64,000 bases of DNA from Nocardia jejuensis NBRC 103114 (GTDB lineage Bacteria; Actinomycetota; Actinomycetes; Mycobacteriales; Mycobacteriaceae), in assembly GCF_001613145.1 (NCBI RefSeq), contig NZ_BDBU01000025.1, positions 148,041 to 212,040 of the forward strand, written 5' to 3'. The notes beneath the pieces are model-generated. The model made no database searches. It was not told the DNA's origin and was given only the letters and a program-made list of their open reading frames with translations. Position numbers and translations under genes: made by a program. Below, piece by piece: positions 9,044 to 18,294 of this stretch. Each line of letters begins with the position of its first letter. The first letter of the stretch is position 1.

Positions 9044-9775
9044 TCAGCGAGTCGGTTGCCACTGCGTGAAGACTCCGGACAGCGCACCGAGCACATCCTC
9101 GGTCTGCTCTTCCGAGGTGCCGTAGGTATGGGCACTGACCGTGAACCCCGGACCGAACGAGGCCGAGGCCACCTCGGGCACCCCCACATCGGCCCAGCCC
9201 CATTTGGTTCCGGTCACCCGCGGTAGCCGGGCGGTGCCCCAGTCCTGCGCGGTGCCGTCGGCGGCGACCGGGTTGGCATGCTCCATCCAGTCGAACAGCG
9301 GGGAGTGCGGATCGGTGCGCTGCTTGGCCGCCAGGAAATCGGCGATATCGGCCGTGCTGGTCGAGGACATACCCCAATCGCTCGCGCCGTGGGTCGCCTC
9401 GAGCTGGTACTCGGCGGCCACGGCATCGATGGCCTGCGGGTATTTCGCGGCCATGACATCGGCCGCGGCGTCGTCGGAGTTGCGGATCATGCGTTCGCCC
9501 AGCGCCTTGTCCTCGGCGGAACCGTCGCCGTGCCGCAGCGCGTAATCGACCAGGTACAGCTTGGAAATCGACAGTCCCCCACGCGATTCCGTCTCGTTCG
9601 AGGTACCCCAGCCGACTCCCGGGACCATGGTGCGCAGCGAGATGGACGTGCGCGGGGGCACGTCGGCGTGCACCGGCGGCGGCTCGTTCGGCTTCGGCTC
9701 GGCGGCGGCGCTCGGTGCGAAACACAAGCACACCCCCGCGGCGAGTGCCCCGATCAGCCCGGTCCGATAGCGCAT
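9044..9775 (-). CDS. Secreted serine hydrolase with class A beta-lactamase/PBP-like motifs
   Basis: 243 aa starting with a clear signal peptide (MRYRTGLIGALAAGVCLCFA, cleavage near SAAAE). Motifs resemble the penicillin-recognising fold: SISK at 69-72 (SxxK nucleophile), SDD near residue 100 in the place of SDN, and KWG near residue 210 where KTG/KSG is expected. The altered third motif and small size make true beta-lactamase activity uncertain. It may be an actinobacterial serine hydrolase of unknown substrate. Start ATG 9775 is fixed by the signal peptide. Confidence 0.7.
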   Translation of the reverse strand: MRYRTGLIGALAAGVCLCFAPSAAAEPKPNEPPPVHADVPPRTSISLRTMVPGVGWGTSNETESRGGLSISKLYLVDYALRHGDGSAEDKALGERMIRNSDDAAADVMAAKYPQAIDAVAAEYQLEATHGASDWGMSSTSTADIADFLAAKQRTDPHSPLFDWMEHANPVAADGTAQDWGTARLPRVTGTKWGWADVGVPEVASASFGPGFTVSAHTYGTSEEQTEDVLGALSGVFTQWQPTR

Positions 9776-10191
9776 CGCAACCTCCGCGTCGTGCCCCCAC
9801 CGACCCACTCTGCCCGCGCGCGACGCCGACACCAGCGAAAACCGGTCTGACACGCCGCGCCGATCATCGCGAACGAGGCATCCCTGCGACGCGACAGCCG
9901 TGCCGTGCACGCGCTGACAGGGCACCGCGACCATCCGGAACAACGCCGTCGGATCAACCGACCGGCAACAGACCCGCGAGACGTGACGAACCCGGGGATG
10001 CGGAGCACACCCGGGACGCAGACGCCGAGATTTTGCGAACCCGGGACGCGGGCACCGCGCGATCACACCCGGCGGCGCGGATCCCGACGGGCGACGTACC
10101 CGCGACAGATTCCACCCGCAGGGCATCGAAGACCGGCGATCCGCGATGGGTTCCGGCCTTCGATGCCGCGTCCTCGAGCGGTGCCGCCGAG
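9776..10191. other. Gene-free gap
   Basis: Upstream region of the serine hydrolase gene and downstream region of the quinone oxidoreductase gene. It holds several scattered copies of cccgggacgc/cccggg words around 9990-10050 but no open frame with plausible coding bias and no clear terminator. Confidence 0.5.
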
Positions 10192-11181
10192 TCAGACGGT
10201 GAGGATCGTGCGCCCGGCGGCGGTCCGGGATTCGATGGCGGCGTGTGCGGCGGCCGCGTCCTCGAGCGGGAAGCTCTGCCCGATCACGACCTCCAGCCGT
10301 CCGGCGGCGGCCTCGGCCTGGGCGCGGTCGTGCAGCGCGTTCCAGTCGACGCCGTCAGCGGTCAGCTCGAACAATGTGACGACCGTAACACCCTGTGCAG
10401 CAGCCGCTTCCGTGTCGACGGCGGCGAATCCTCCAGCGGCGTTGCCGTATCCGATGAACCGGGCCCCCGGCGTCACCGCACCGAGCGCTATCCCGCCGGT
10501 CTCCCCGCCCGCGCCGTCCAGGACCACCTGCACGCCGCCGGTCAGCTCCCGGACCTTCTCGACCCACCCGTCCTCGGAGTAGTCGACCACTTCCTGCGCG
10601 CCGAGGCGTTGCGCCAGTTCCAGTTTCGCCGCACCCCGCGCGGCGGCGATGACCCTGGCGCCGGCCGTGCGGGCTAGCTGGATCAGCAGGGTCCCCAAAC
10701 CCCCGGCGGCCGCGGTGATCAGCACCCATTCGCCCGGCTGGATCGCGGCCCGATCGGCGACGGCGAGCGCGGTGCGCCCGTCGTGCACCAGCGCCACCGC
10801 CTGGGTCAGGCTCAATCCGTCGGGCACGACCGCGAGGGTGTCGGCCTTGGCCAAGGCCCGCTCCGCGTATCCCCCGGTCGGGGTGCCACCGCCGATTCCA
10901 CTCGCGGCCGTGGGCGTCCCGACCCGGCGGCCGATCCATTCCGCGCCGACTCCGGCACCGACCGACTCGACCACTCCGGCGACCGCGCCGCCGGGCACGA
11001 ACGGCGGCGCGACCGGGAAGTAGTCCCTGCCCGCACCGCTGCGCAGCAGCGTGTCCAGGAACATCACGTCCGCCGCCTCGACCCGCACCACGACCTCGCC
11101 GGGACCGGCCACCGGATCGGGGGCCTCGGTCACCGTCAACGCCTCGGGTCCTCCGAATGCCTCGGCCTGCACTGTGCGCAT
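10192..11181 (-). CDS. Zinc-type alcohol dehydrogenase-like/quinone oxidoreductase (MDR superfamily)
   Basis: 329 aa of the QOR type in the medium-chain dehydrogenase superfamily. It has a GroES-like N-terminus (EAPDPVAGPGEVVVRVEAADV), the NADP Rossmann segment AAAGGLGTLLIQLAR, and the C-terminal AIESRTAAGRTILTV typical of QOR proteins. No structural or catalytic Zn cysteine cluster is visible, so it is probably a metal-free NADPH:quinone or enone reductase. ATG 11181 is preceded by a weak GGGCGGC. A perfect dyad 54 bp upstream suggests dedicated control. Confidence 0.85.
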   Translation of the reverse strand: MRTVQAEAFGGPEALTVTEAPDPVAGPGEVVVRVEAADVMFLDTLLRSGAGRDYFPVAPPFVPGGAVAGVVESVGAGVGAEWIGRRVGTPTAASGIGGGTPTGGYAERALAKADTLAVVPDGLSLTQAVALVHDGRTALAVADRAAIQPGEWVLITAAAGGLGTLLIQLARTAGARVIAAARGAAKLELAQRLGAQEVVDYSEDGWVEKVRELTGGVQVVLDGAGGETGGIALGAVTPGARFIGYGNAAGGFAAVDTEAAAAQGVTVVTLFELTADGVDWNALHDRAQAEAAAGRLEVVIGQSFPLEDAAAAHAAIESRTAAGRTILTV

Positions 11182-11234
11182 CTCGCTGCCGCCCTTCCGT
11201 TCTCGACCGTTGTTCCGACTGCTCACAGCTTGGA

Positions 11235-11254
11235 ACCTGAACATAGGTTCAGGT
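11235..11254 (-). promoter_or_regulatory. Perfect 8-bp-arm dyad upstream of the quinone oxidoreductase
   Basis: acctgaac-atag-gttcaggt, perfect arms with a 4-bp centre, immediately after TTGACC on the minus strand. A dyad tucked behind the -35 is the layout of MerR/SoxR-type operators; TetR-type binding is equally possible. No regulator gene lies next to it. Confidence 0.55.
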
Positions 11255-11796
11255 CAAGTCGACAGCCCAGATTTCACGCGGAGCGAACCGGGGAATATCC
11301 GCGCCGCCCTTCGGGACCCCGTCCTCGACCCGAACCAGACCGGAGATCTCACCGCATTCGGCGCTCGGACGCCCCGATCGGATTCCGGCGGTTCCTACGA
11401 GGCCGCCCGACCGCACCCGGCGAGCACCCCGTGCCGACGCGCGGATACCAGGGACGCACGCGAGCATTACCCGCCCGCGAACCCGAATCCCGGGACGCCC
11501 CCGTCGATCAGCGGGATCCGCACTCGGTCCGCACACCCCGGCGAACATTGGCGGAACATGTCACGCCGGTCGATGAAACTCCGCCCCAACGGATCTCACG
11601 TCCGCCCGGTGCAGTGCGCCCGCCCATCGAGACTTCGTTTGCCGGGGTGTTCGCGCTCAGGTAGCGCCGAGCGTCCCGGGTGCCTATGCTCGTCCGCGAG
11701 ATCCGAATCCTCTTGTCGGTCCGCCTATTTGGCGTGCCCTCAGGCCGGGGGGCGACGGTCGCTTCGGGGCGTCTGCCTCGATGAACGAGTGCGGAA
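11255..11796. other. Gene-free region ahead of the conservon
   Basis: About 540 bp between the divergent quinone oxidoreductase and conservon operons. Open frames here lack consistent coding bias and recognisable motifs. It presumably holds the conservon promoter; I could not pick a convincing -10/-35 pair. Confidence 0.45.
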
Positions 11797-13377
11797 GTGC
11801 GAAGCTTGTCGGAGTCATCGAATCCGCCGGGCGGCGTACCGGAGCCCCGGTCGGGTGTTCGGGTGCCGTTTCGGACGTTGTCGGCGTGTATCGGATCAGT
11901 TGTTCTAGGGGTCGCCGCGACGTATTTCATCGCGTCCGACGATCTGCGTATCCCCCTCGTGGTGATCGTGGGCGTGCTGGGCGCACTGCTGGGCGCGGCG
12001 GTGACGGTCGCGGAGTACTACCGGTCCGAGGCCGGGCGCGCACGCCGGGACGGTGACGCTCGCGCGGCATGGGCGGATGCCCGCACCGCCGCGGTGATCA
12101 CCGAGGCCGAGTCCCGGATGGCCTCGGTCATCGCCGAGGCGCAGGGTCGAATCGCGGAGGCCGACTCCAAGGTTCAGACGCTCGACGCCGCCACATCCGA
12201 GCGCGCGCGAGATGCCAAGGACAGCGAGAACCGCCGGGCCGCGGCGCTGTCGGCCTTCGCGGGCGCGGCCGGGCGCATGCAGGCCATGAGCACCAGCATG
12301 CTGGCCGAGCTGCGCGAGATGGAGAACCGGCACGGCGATCCGAAGGTGCTCGCCGATCTGCTGGAACTGGACCACCGCACCGCGCAGGCGGGCCGCCTGG
12401 CCGACAGCATCGCGGTGCTGAGCGGCGCGCGGACCGGCCGCCGCTGGGCCAAACCCATTGCCATGGAATCGATCCTGCGCGGAGCGATGGGCCGGGTCGC
12501 GGGCTACCAGCGGGTGCGGCTGCGGGCGGTCACCGATATCGCCATCGCCGGGCACGCGGCCGAGGGCGTCATGCACGCACTGGCCGAGTTGCTCGACAAT
12601 GCCTGCAACTTCTCCCCGCCCACCACCGAGGTGCACGTGTACGCGGCCGAGGTGCCCGCGGGCGTGGTGATCACCATCGAGGACAGCGGCCTGGTGATGA
12701 GCGAATCCGCCTTGCGCCGAGCCGAATCCACGGTCTCGGGCCGCACCGGCGGCGGTTCGGATCTGTCCTCGCTCTCGGGCACCCGCCTGGGCCTGGCCGT
12801 GGTCGGCTACCTGGCACGCAAGCACGAACTGACCGTGTCCTACCGCCCGTCCGCGATCGGCGGCACGGCCGTGGTGATCGTGGTCCCGCGCGAGCTGACC
12901 ACCCGCGTCGATCGCACCGCGACGCTCGGCTCCATTCCGCTGCCCGCCGCCGCGATCGAGCAGCACTCCGATCGGCAGCAAGCCCTTCCGGTCCGCGAAA
13001 CCGCCGCGCTGCCCGCCGCCGAACCGGCCCGCGCGCTCACCGATCTCGAGACCTTCGCCACCGAGAGCGCCCCCGCCACAGCGCCTTCGGGTGCAGTGCC
13101 TTCGGCTACCGAGCTCGCCACCACGCCTTCGGCTGCAGCGCCAGTCACCACGTCCGGTCTGCCCAAACGCCGCCGCGGCACCACCCTGGCGGCGGTGCAC
13201 CCCGGTGGTCTGCCGGACATGCTGCCCGACGGCCCCGACCCCCAGAACTCTCCCCTGCCGCTGCGTCAGGTCTCCTCGCCCTCCGCGCTCGGCGCCTTCC
13301 AGCGCGCGATGAACGGTCGCGAGAATGCCGGCGCCGCAACCTCTTCCCCGTCCGTAGCCTTGGAGGCCGATCAATGA
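11797..13377 (+). CDS. Conservon sensor-like ATPase (CvnA type), HATPase_c domain
   Basis: 526 aa. Two hydrophobic helices (about residues 24-45 and 52-70), a cytoplasmic coiled coil (about 90-160), a dimerisation-like region and a HATPase_c domain: N box ELLDNACNFSPP, G1 EDSGLVMS, and GTRLGLAVVGYLA. There is no evident phospho-acceptor His motif. The last 130 residues are Ala/Pro-rich and disordered. This is the first gene of a conservon (CvnA-B-C-D-E), which in Streptomyces forms a membrane-associated complex likened to a G-protein-coupled signalling system. GTG 11797 is the furthest plausible start; its ribosome-binding site is weak. The stop overlaps the next start (ATGA). Confidence 0.88.
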   Translation: MRSLSESSNPPGGVPEPRSGVRVPFRTLSACIGSVVLGVAATYFIASDDLRIPLVVIVGVLGALLGAAVTVAEYYRSEAGRARRDGDARAAWADARTAAVITEAESRMASVIAEAQGRIAEADSKVQTLDAATSERARDAKDSENRRAAALSAFAGAAGRMQAMSTSMLAELREMENRHGDPKVLADLLELDHRTAQAGRLADSIAVLSGARTGRRWAKPIAMESILRGAMGRVAGYQRVRLRAVTDIAIAGHAAEGVMHALAELLDNACNFSPPTTEVHVYAAEVPAGVVITIEDSGLVMSESALRRAESTVSGRTGGGSDLSSLSGTRLGLAVVGYLARKHELTVSYRPSAIGGTAVVIVVPRELTTRVDRTATLGSIPLPAAAIEQHSDRQQALPVRETAALPAAEPARALTDLETFATESAPATAPSGAVPSATELATTPSAAAPVTTSGLPKRRRGTTLAAVHPGGLPDMLPDGPDPQNSPLPLRQVSSPSALGAFQRAMNGRENAGAATSSPSVALEADQ

Positions 13378-13823
13378 ATCCGACCGGGACGCCGTCGGCG
13401 ACACATCTGGGCTGGCTGCTCGAGCAGCTGCTCACCCGTACCCCGCGCGCCAAGCACGCCCTGCTGCTGTCCGGCGACGGTCTGAAGATCTGCCATACCC
13501 CCGAGCTCGGCAACGACAGCGCCGATCAGCTCGCCGCCATCTCCGCCGGCATCCAAAGTCTCTCCCACGGTGCCTCTATCGAATTCGGTGACGGCCGCGG
13601 CGGAGTGCGCCAGTCCATGACCGAGTTCTATGGGGGCATCCTGTTCATCGTCGAGGCCGGGGTCGGCGCGCATATCGCGGTGGTCGCCGCGGAGGACGCC
13701 GACGCGGGCCTGGTCGGCCACAATATGCGAGAGCTGGTCGAGCAACTCGGCGAGCATCTCGCCGCCGCGCCCAGAATTCCGGGCGCGACCGTACCCCAGG
13801 GCCGGGGAGCTGGCGTGTCGTGA
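13374..13823 (+). CDS. Roadblock/LC7 domain protein (CvnB type)
   Basis: 149 aa Roadblock/LC7 fold, with LGWLLEQLLTRTPRAKHALLLSGDGLKI at the N-terminus and the ISAGIQSLSHGAS helix, as in MglB-like regulators of small GTPases. In conservons this component binds the sensor ATPase and the GTPase. ATG 13374 overlaps the previous stop by 4 bp and has a GGAGG upstream. It is likely translationally coupled to both neighbours. Confidence 0.9.
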   Translation: MNPTGTPSATHLGWLLEQLLTRTPRAKHALLLSGDGLKICHTPELGNDSADQLAAISAGIQSLSHGASIEFGDGRGGVRQSMTEFYGGILFIVEAGVGAHIAVVAAEDADAGLVGHNMRELVEQLGEHLAAAPRIPGATVPQGRGAGVS

Positions 13824-14176
13824 CCAGGCCAGACGAGGATCCGGACCGGCTCTACACGCTGACCGGCGGACGCAGCCGGCCCGATTCGGATGCCTTCGAT
13901 CTGGTCACCCTCGTTGTGAGCGAATGTGATCCGAGTCCCGGCATGCAGTCCGAGCATGTGGCGATCCTGGAGATCTGCCGCTCGCCCGCCGCGGTCGTGG
14001 AGATCGCGGCGGAGTTGAAACTCCCGGTCGGCATCACCACGATCCTACTGTCGGACCTGCTGCTCGCGGGCCGGATCACCGTGCGGCATCCGCGCACGAA
14101 CCCTGGCGCGCAATGGAATTCGCTTCCAGACTCCACCACCCTCGAGAAGGTGCTCGTTGGACTCCGCAATCTTTGA
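13820..14176 (+). CDS. DUF742 protein (CvnC type)
   Basis: 118 aa. It contains the DUF742 core: LYTLTGGRSRPDSD, and a winged-helix-like segment (EHVAILEICRSPAAVVEIAAELKLPVGITTILLSDLLLAGRITV). It starts at GTG 13820 in a GTGA overlap with the roadblock gene. Family knowledge assigns it to the conservon complex; the exact role is unknown, though the shape suggests protein or DNA contacts. Confidence 0.9.
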   Translation: MTRPDEDPDRLYTLTGGRSRPDSDAFDLVTLVVSECDPSPGMQSEHVAILEICRSPAAVVEIAAELKLPVGITTILLSDLLLAGRITVRHPRTNPGAQWNSLPDSTTLEKVLVGLRNL

Positions 14177-14774
14177 TCCCCGGCCCGCCCGCGCGGACGC
14201 ACCACTGCACGCCGATGCCCGGCACGGCCTGAAGATCGTCATCGTGGGCGGTTTCGGCGTCGGCAAGACCACCATGGTGCGCTCGATCAGCGAGATCCGG
14301 CCGCTGGACACCGAGGCCACCATGACCCAGGTGAGCCAGGGTGTGGACGACATCACTCTCGCGCCCGGAAAGTCCACCACCACGGTGGCTTTCGACTTCG
14401 GCCGGATCACCATCGACGCCGAGCACGTGCTGTATCTGTTCGGCGCCCCCGGCCAGGAGCGCTTCTGGTTCCTGTGGGATCGACTGTTCACCGGCGCGCT
14501 CGGCGCGATCGTGCTGGTGGATCAGCGCCGGATCGAGGACTCGTGGTACGCGATCGACCGGCTCGAACATCAGCGCACGCCGTTCATCGTGGCGTGCAAC
14601 AACTTCGGCGGGACGGCCGATCCGCAGGAGGTCCGCGACGCGCTGGATCTGGATCCGCACGTGCCGCTGGTGGATTGCGATGCACGCAACCGCGATTCCT
14701 GTAAGCGAGTGCTGATCGAACTGGTCGAGTACCTGTACACCCCGACTGCTCCGGTTCGGAAGGATCCCGCATGA
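14157..14774 (+). CDS. Small GTP-binding protein (CvnD type)
   Basis: 205 aa Ras-like GTPase. P-loop GGFGVGKTT (about residues 31-39), switch II equivalent FGAPGQERFWFLWDRL, and IVLVDQRR. The NKxD base-recognition motif is replaced by CNNFGG, as is common in this family. It starts with TTG 14157 inside the end of DUF742 (20-bp overlap). The intact Roadblock/GTPase pair suggests a working switch; a GAP role for the roadblock protein is inferred from MglA/MglB. Confidence 0.9.
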   Translation: MDSAIFDPRPARADAPLHADARHGLKIVIVGGFGVGKTTMVRSISEIRPLDTEATMTQVSQGVDDITLAPGKSTTTVAFDFGRITIDAEHVLYLFGAPGQERFWFLWDRLFTGALGAIVLVDQRRIEDSWYAIDRLEHQRTPFIVACNNFGGTADPQEVRDALDLDPHVPLVDCDARNRDSCKRVLIELVEYLYTPTAPVRKDPA

Positions 14775-16033
14775 GCTCACCCGCACAGGCCGGCGGCTGC
14801 CCGGTTCGGCCGAGCCCCGGCGTGGTTCCGCTGAGTGGCCCGCGCTTTCACACCGACCCGCAGCATCTCTACAACGAGATGCGCCGCGAGCACGGCGCGG
14901 TGGTGCCCGTCGAGCTGCCCGGCGATGTCCCGGCCTGGCTGGTCATCGGATACCGGGAAATGCATCAGGTCACCAACTCTCCCGAGTTGTTCCCGCGCGA
15001 TGTGAGCCTGTGGAACCAGTGGGGGAACATTCCCGCGGACTGGCCGCTGCTGCCCATGGTCGGTTCACCGCGACCGTCGATCTACTTCACCGCCGGCGCC
15101 GAGCATCTGCGGCACGTGGCGATGGTGGAGCCCGCGCTCGAAGCCGTCGATCCGTTCGAAATGCGCCGCATCTGCGAGGAACTGTCCGATCGTCTGATCG
15201 ACCGGTTCTGTGGTCGCGGCACCGCGGATCTGGTCGCCGATTTCGCCGAGCAGCTGCCGGTGCTGGTGCTGGCCTGGCTGATGGGCTTCTCGGACGAGGA
15301 CGGCGCCGACCTGGCCTGGACCATGAAGGTGATGGCCGACGGCGGCGCCGACGCCCAGGCCGCGCAGCTGCGGTTCATGCAGCACATGCAGAACCTGCTC
15401 GCCATGAAGCGGGCCGTGCCCGGTGACGACGTCGTCTCGCGCATGATCGCCTACCCGGATTCGTTCACCGACGACGAGTACGTCCAGGACCTGATGGCGA
15501 TCACCGCCGCGGGCCACCTGCCCACCTGTGACTGGCTCGGGAACTCGTTGCGGCTCATGCTCACCGACGACCGGTTCGCCGCGGCGCTCGGCGGCGGGCG
15601 GCGCAGTGTCGGGCAGGCGATGAACGAGGTGCTGTGGGAGGACAGCCCCAATGCGATTCTGGCGGGGCGCTGGGCCTCGCGCGACACCCGGTTGGGCGAC
15701 AAGACGATTCGCGCGGGCGACATGCTGCTGCTCGGGCTCGGTCCGGCCAATACCGATCCGCATGTGCGACAGCATGTCTCGGACCTGGCGCATTCGGGCA
15801 ACAGCGCGCACTTCGCGTTCAGCCACGGCGAGTACCGCTGCCCCTTCCCGGCGCAACAGCTCGCCGAGATCATCGCCCGGACCGGGATCGAGGTGCTGCT
15901 GGACCGGCTGCCCGACCTGGACCTGGCGGTGCCCGCGCAGAACCTGATGCGGCGACCCTCCCCCTTCCTGTGCGGAATGACTTCCCTGCCAGTTGTTTTC
16001 ACGCCTGTTCGAGCTGTCGGAGGTTTCCAGTGA
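14771..16033 (+). CDS. CYP157-like cytochrome P450 of the conservon (altered ExxR)
   Basis: 420 aa. The heme-ligand region reads FSHGEYRCPFPAQ (the Cys is present) and the I-helix AAGHLPT. The K-helix ExxR reads NEVLWED: the Arg is missing and replaced by Trp. Loss of ExxR is the known hallmark of CYP157 P450s, which in Streptomyces coelicolor sit in conservons next to CYP154 enzymes. ATG 14771 overlaps the GTPase stop (ATGA). It may be a structural or signalling partner rather than a normal monooxygenase (inference). Confidence 0.88.
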   Translation: MSSPAQAGGCPVRPSPGVVPLSGPRFHTDPQHLYNEMRREHGAVVPVELPGDVPAWLVIGYREMHQVTNSPELFPRDVSLWNQWGNIPADWPLLPMVGSPRPSIYFTAGAEHLRHVAMVEPALEAVDPFEMRRICEELSDRLIDRFCGRGTADLVADFAEQLPVLVLAWLMGFSDEDGADLAWTMKVMADGGADAQAAQLRFMQHMQNLLAMKRAVPGDDVVSRMIAYPDSFTDDEYVQDLMAITAAGHLPTCDWLGNSLRLMLTDDRFAAALGGGRRSVGQAMNEVLWEDSPNAILAGRWASRDTRLGDKTIRAGDMLLLGLGPANTDPHVRQHVSDLAHSGNSAHFAFSHGEYRCPFPAQQLAEIIARTGIEVLLDRLPDLDLAVPAQNLMRRPSPFLCGMTSLPVVFTPVRAVGGFQ

Positions 16034-17253
16034 GTTCCTGCCCCCATGCCATGGTCATCGACCCGATGATGGGTGACCTGGACGGAGAGACCACCGCTCT
16101 GCGCGCCGCGGGCCCCGTGACCCGGATCGAACTGCTCGGCGTGCCCGTGTGGACGGTCACCGATCACACCGTCGCACGCCAATTGCTCACCGACACACGG
16201 CTGATCAAGGACATCGGCGCCTGGGCGCCGTGGACCTCCGGCGCGGTGACCCGGCAGTGGCCGCTGATCGGCATGATCGATGTGGGCCGCTCCATGTTCA
16301 CCGTGGACGGGGCCGAGCATCGCCGCCTGCGGATCAAGACCACCCAGGCGCTGACCCCGCGTCGGCTGGAGGCGCTGCGTCCGTCCATCGAGCAGCTGGT
16401 GAAGGAGCTGCTGGACAACCTCGAGGAGGCCGGGCGCGACGGCGCGGTCGTGGACCTCAAGCAGGTCTTCGCCTACCCGCTGCCGATGCGGGTGATCAGC
16501 GAGCTCATGGGCGTGCCGCCCGAGGATCAGGCCCTGCTGCTGGGCTGGTACAAGGCGTTCTTCTCGATGGTGACCCCGCAGGACGAGCGCCTGAAGGTGA
16601 TCGAGGATCTGGACGTCTACTTCACCGAGATGGTGCGCCGCAAGACCGCCGAGCCGGGCGACGACCTCACCAGCGCGCTGATCCTCGCCGACGAGGGCGG
16701 TGACCCGCTCACCGAGGAAGAGGTGGTGGGCAACCTCAAGGCCCTGGTCGCCGCCGGTCACGAGACCACGGTCAGCCTCATCGTGAATGCGGTGCGCGCC
16801 TTGCTCTCCCGTCCCGGACAGCTGGCGCGGATCCGCTCCGGCGACGTGCAGTGGAAGCAGGCCATCGAGGAGACGCTGCGCTGGGACGGGCCGGTCACGC
16901 ATCTGCTCATGCGCTTCGCCACCGAGGACATCACGGTGGGCGATCTGACCATCGACAAGGGTGAGGGCGTGGTGATGTCGTACCGCGCGATCGGCCGCGA
17001 CACCGCGATCCACGGGGAGGACGCCGACGAGTTCGACCTCGACCGGACCACCTCGAGCCGCAATCTCTCCTTCGGGTACGGGCCGCACATCTGCCCCGGG
17101 GCGGCGTTGGCGCGGCTGGAGGCGGCGATCGGCCTTCCTGCGCTGTTCGACCGGTTCCCCGAGCTGACCCTGGCGGTGCCCGCCGAGGAGATCCCGCATC
17201 TTCCGGTCATGACGCAGAACGATGTGGCGGCGGTGCCGGTCCGCCTGCGCTGA
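16030..17253 (+). CDS. Cytochrome P450, CYP154-like, paired with the CYP157-like gene
   Basis: 407 aa bacterial class I P450 with all classical motifs: I-helix AAGHETT, K-helix EETLRW (ExxR intact), and heme loop FGYGPHICPGAALAR. The GTG at 16030 forms GTGA with the previous stop; the reading frame is open further upstream but overlaps the first P450. It closes the six-gene operon. In S. coelicolor, CYP154 proteins pair with CYP157 in conservons and can hydroxylate small polyketides or steroids in vitro; its natural substrate is unknown. Confidence 0.92.
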   Translation: MSSCPHAMVIDPMMGDLDGETTALRAAGPVTRIELLGVPVWTVTDHTVARQLLTDTRLIKDIGAWAPWTSGAVTRQWPLIGMIDVGRSMFTVDGAEHRRLRIKTTQALTPRRLEALRPSIEQLVKELLDNLEEAGRDGAVVDLKQVFAYPLPMRVISELMGVPPEDQALLLGWYKAFFSMVTPQDERLKVIEDLDVYFTEMVRRKTAEPGDDLTSALILADEGGDPLTEEEVVGNLKALVAAGHETTVSLIVNAVRALLSRPGQLARIRSGDVQWKQAIEETLRWDGPVTHLLMRFATEDITVGDLTIDKGEGVVMSYRAIGRDTAIHGEDADEFDLDRTTSSRNLSFGYGPHICPGAALARLEAAIGLPALFDRFPELTLAVPAEEIPHLPVMTQNDVAAVPVRLR

Positions 17254-17415
17254 ACCCGCTCGATCGGGCGCGCGTCGCGAGAGCCGGTCGCCACCGGGTC
17301 ACCGCGGGCGAGTCGCGGGCGTCGTAGCGTGCGCGTCGCCCGGGACTCGCCGTGCTCGAGCGGCGCATCACCCGGGGCTGCGCGACTCCGCGCACAGATC
17401 CGCCGGCGCACTGGC

Positions 17416-18132
17416 ATGCTGTCGCGCGTGAAGCGCACAGGAGCGTGGGTATCGGCGGCCGTCGGCGTGGTGCTTGTGACCAGTGGTTGCGGAGGAGGTG
17501 GGTCCGCGAGCGCGTCGGGCGATTCCGCGCCGAGCACGCCGCTCGAGCAGATGGTGCTGGCCGACAGCGAGTTCCCGGCGGGGGCGAAGAGGCTGGACCT
17601 GCCGCCGGAAAAGCTCAAGTCGACCCTGTCCGACCTGGGCGGCGCGATGGCCAGCTCGACGGTGACGCCCGCCGAATGCCAAGTGCCCCAACAGGATCTG
17701 TCCAATGCCTCGCGGGACATCCTCGGCAAATCCGCCCTGGTCGCCGCCACCACCGACGATATGACCGTCTACGTCGACTTCGTCGCCAGTGGCGTCATGG
17801 ACCTGACCAGGATCACCGATACCTATACCCGCTGCGGGACGGTGCAGGTCTCGGCCACCACCGAGGGCGCGAAGGTCGACACCGAGGTCGTCATGGACAA
17901 GCTCCCTGCGCCCGGTGAGCTGTCGGGCAGCAATGCCATCGCCTACCGATCGACCAGCACCAGCAATGTCGACGACAAACAGCTGCTGTCGCGCACGTCG
18001 TATCAGGGCTGGGTGACTCTGCGCGACACCACGGTCGGCGTCCGCGTCTCGGCGCTGTCCGGGGTTCCCGACGAGGCGAAGTTCGACAAGTTCTTCGCCG
18101 ACGCCGCCAGGAAGGTCCGCGACGCGAAGTAG
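17416..18132 (+). CDS. Secreted lipoprotein of unknown function
   Basis: 238 aa. A lipoprotein signal (positively charged start, hydrophobic core, lipobox LVTSGC with Cys at about 25) is followed by a Gly/Ser linker and a soluble domain of about 190 residues with two Cys (AECQVP, YTRCGT) that could form a disulfide. It resembles actinobacterial sensor-like lipoproteins but I cannot name the family with confidence. ATG 17416; a GTG four codons later is an alternative. Confidence 0.75.
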   Translation: MLSRVKRTGAWVSAAVGVVLVTSGCGGGGSASASGDSAPSTPLEQMVLADSEFPAGAKRLDLPPEKLKSTLSDLGGAMASSTVTPAECQVPQQDLSNASRDILGKSALVAATTDDMTVYVDFVASGVMDLTRITDTYTRCGTVQVSATTEGAKVDTEVVMDKLPAPGELSGSNAIAYRSTSTSNVDDKQLLSRTSYQGWVTLRDTTVGVRVSALSGVPDEAKFDKFFADAARKVRDAK

Positions 18133-18294
18133 TTCTGCTCCGGCGCCGGGCTCCCACCGCGCCCGCGAGTGCACCGATATCGCCTGCCGCACGGGGTATT
18201 CCGGCCGGGCGCGCTGATCTGTCGCGACACGCTCATGGTCACCCTTGAAACTGCTAGGTTCGTACCGCGTAGCAGGCTAGACAAGGAGCATGCC

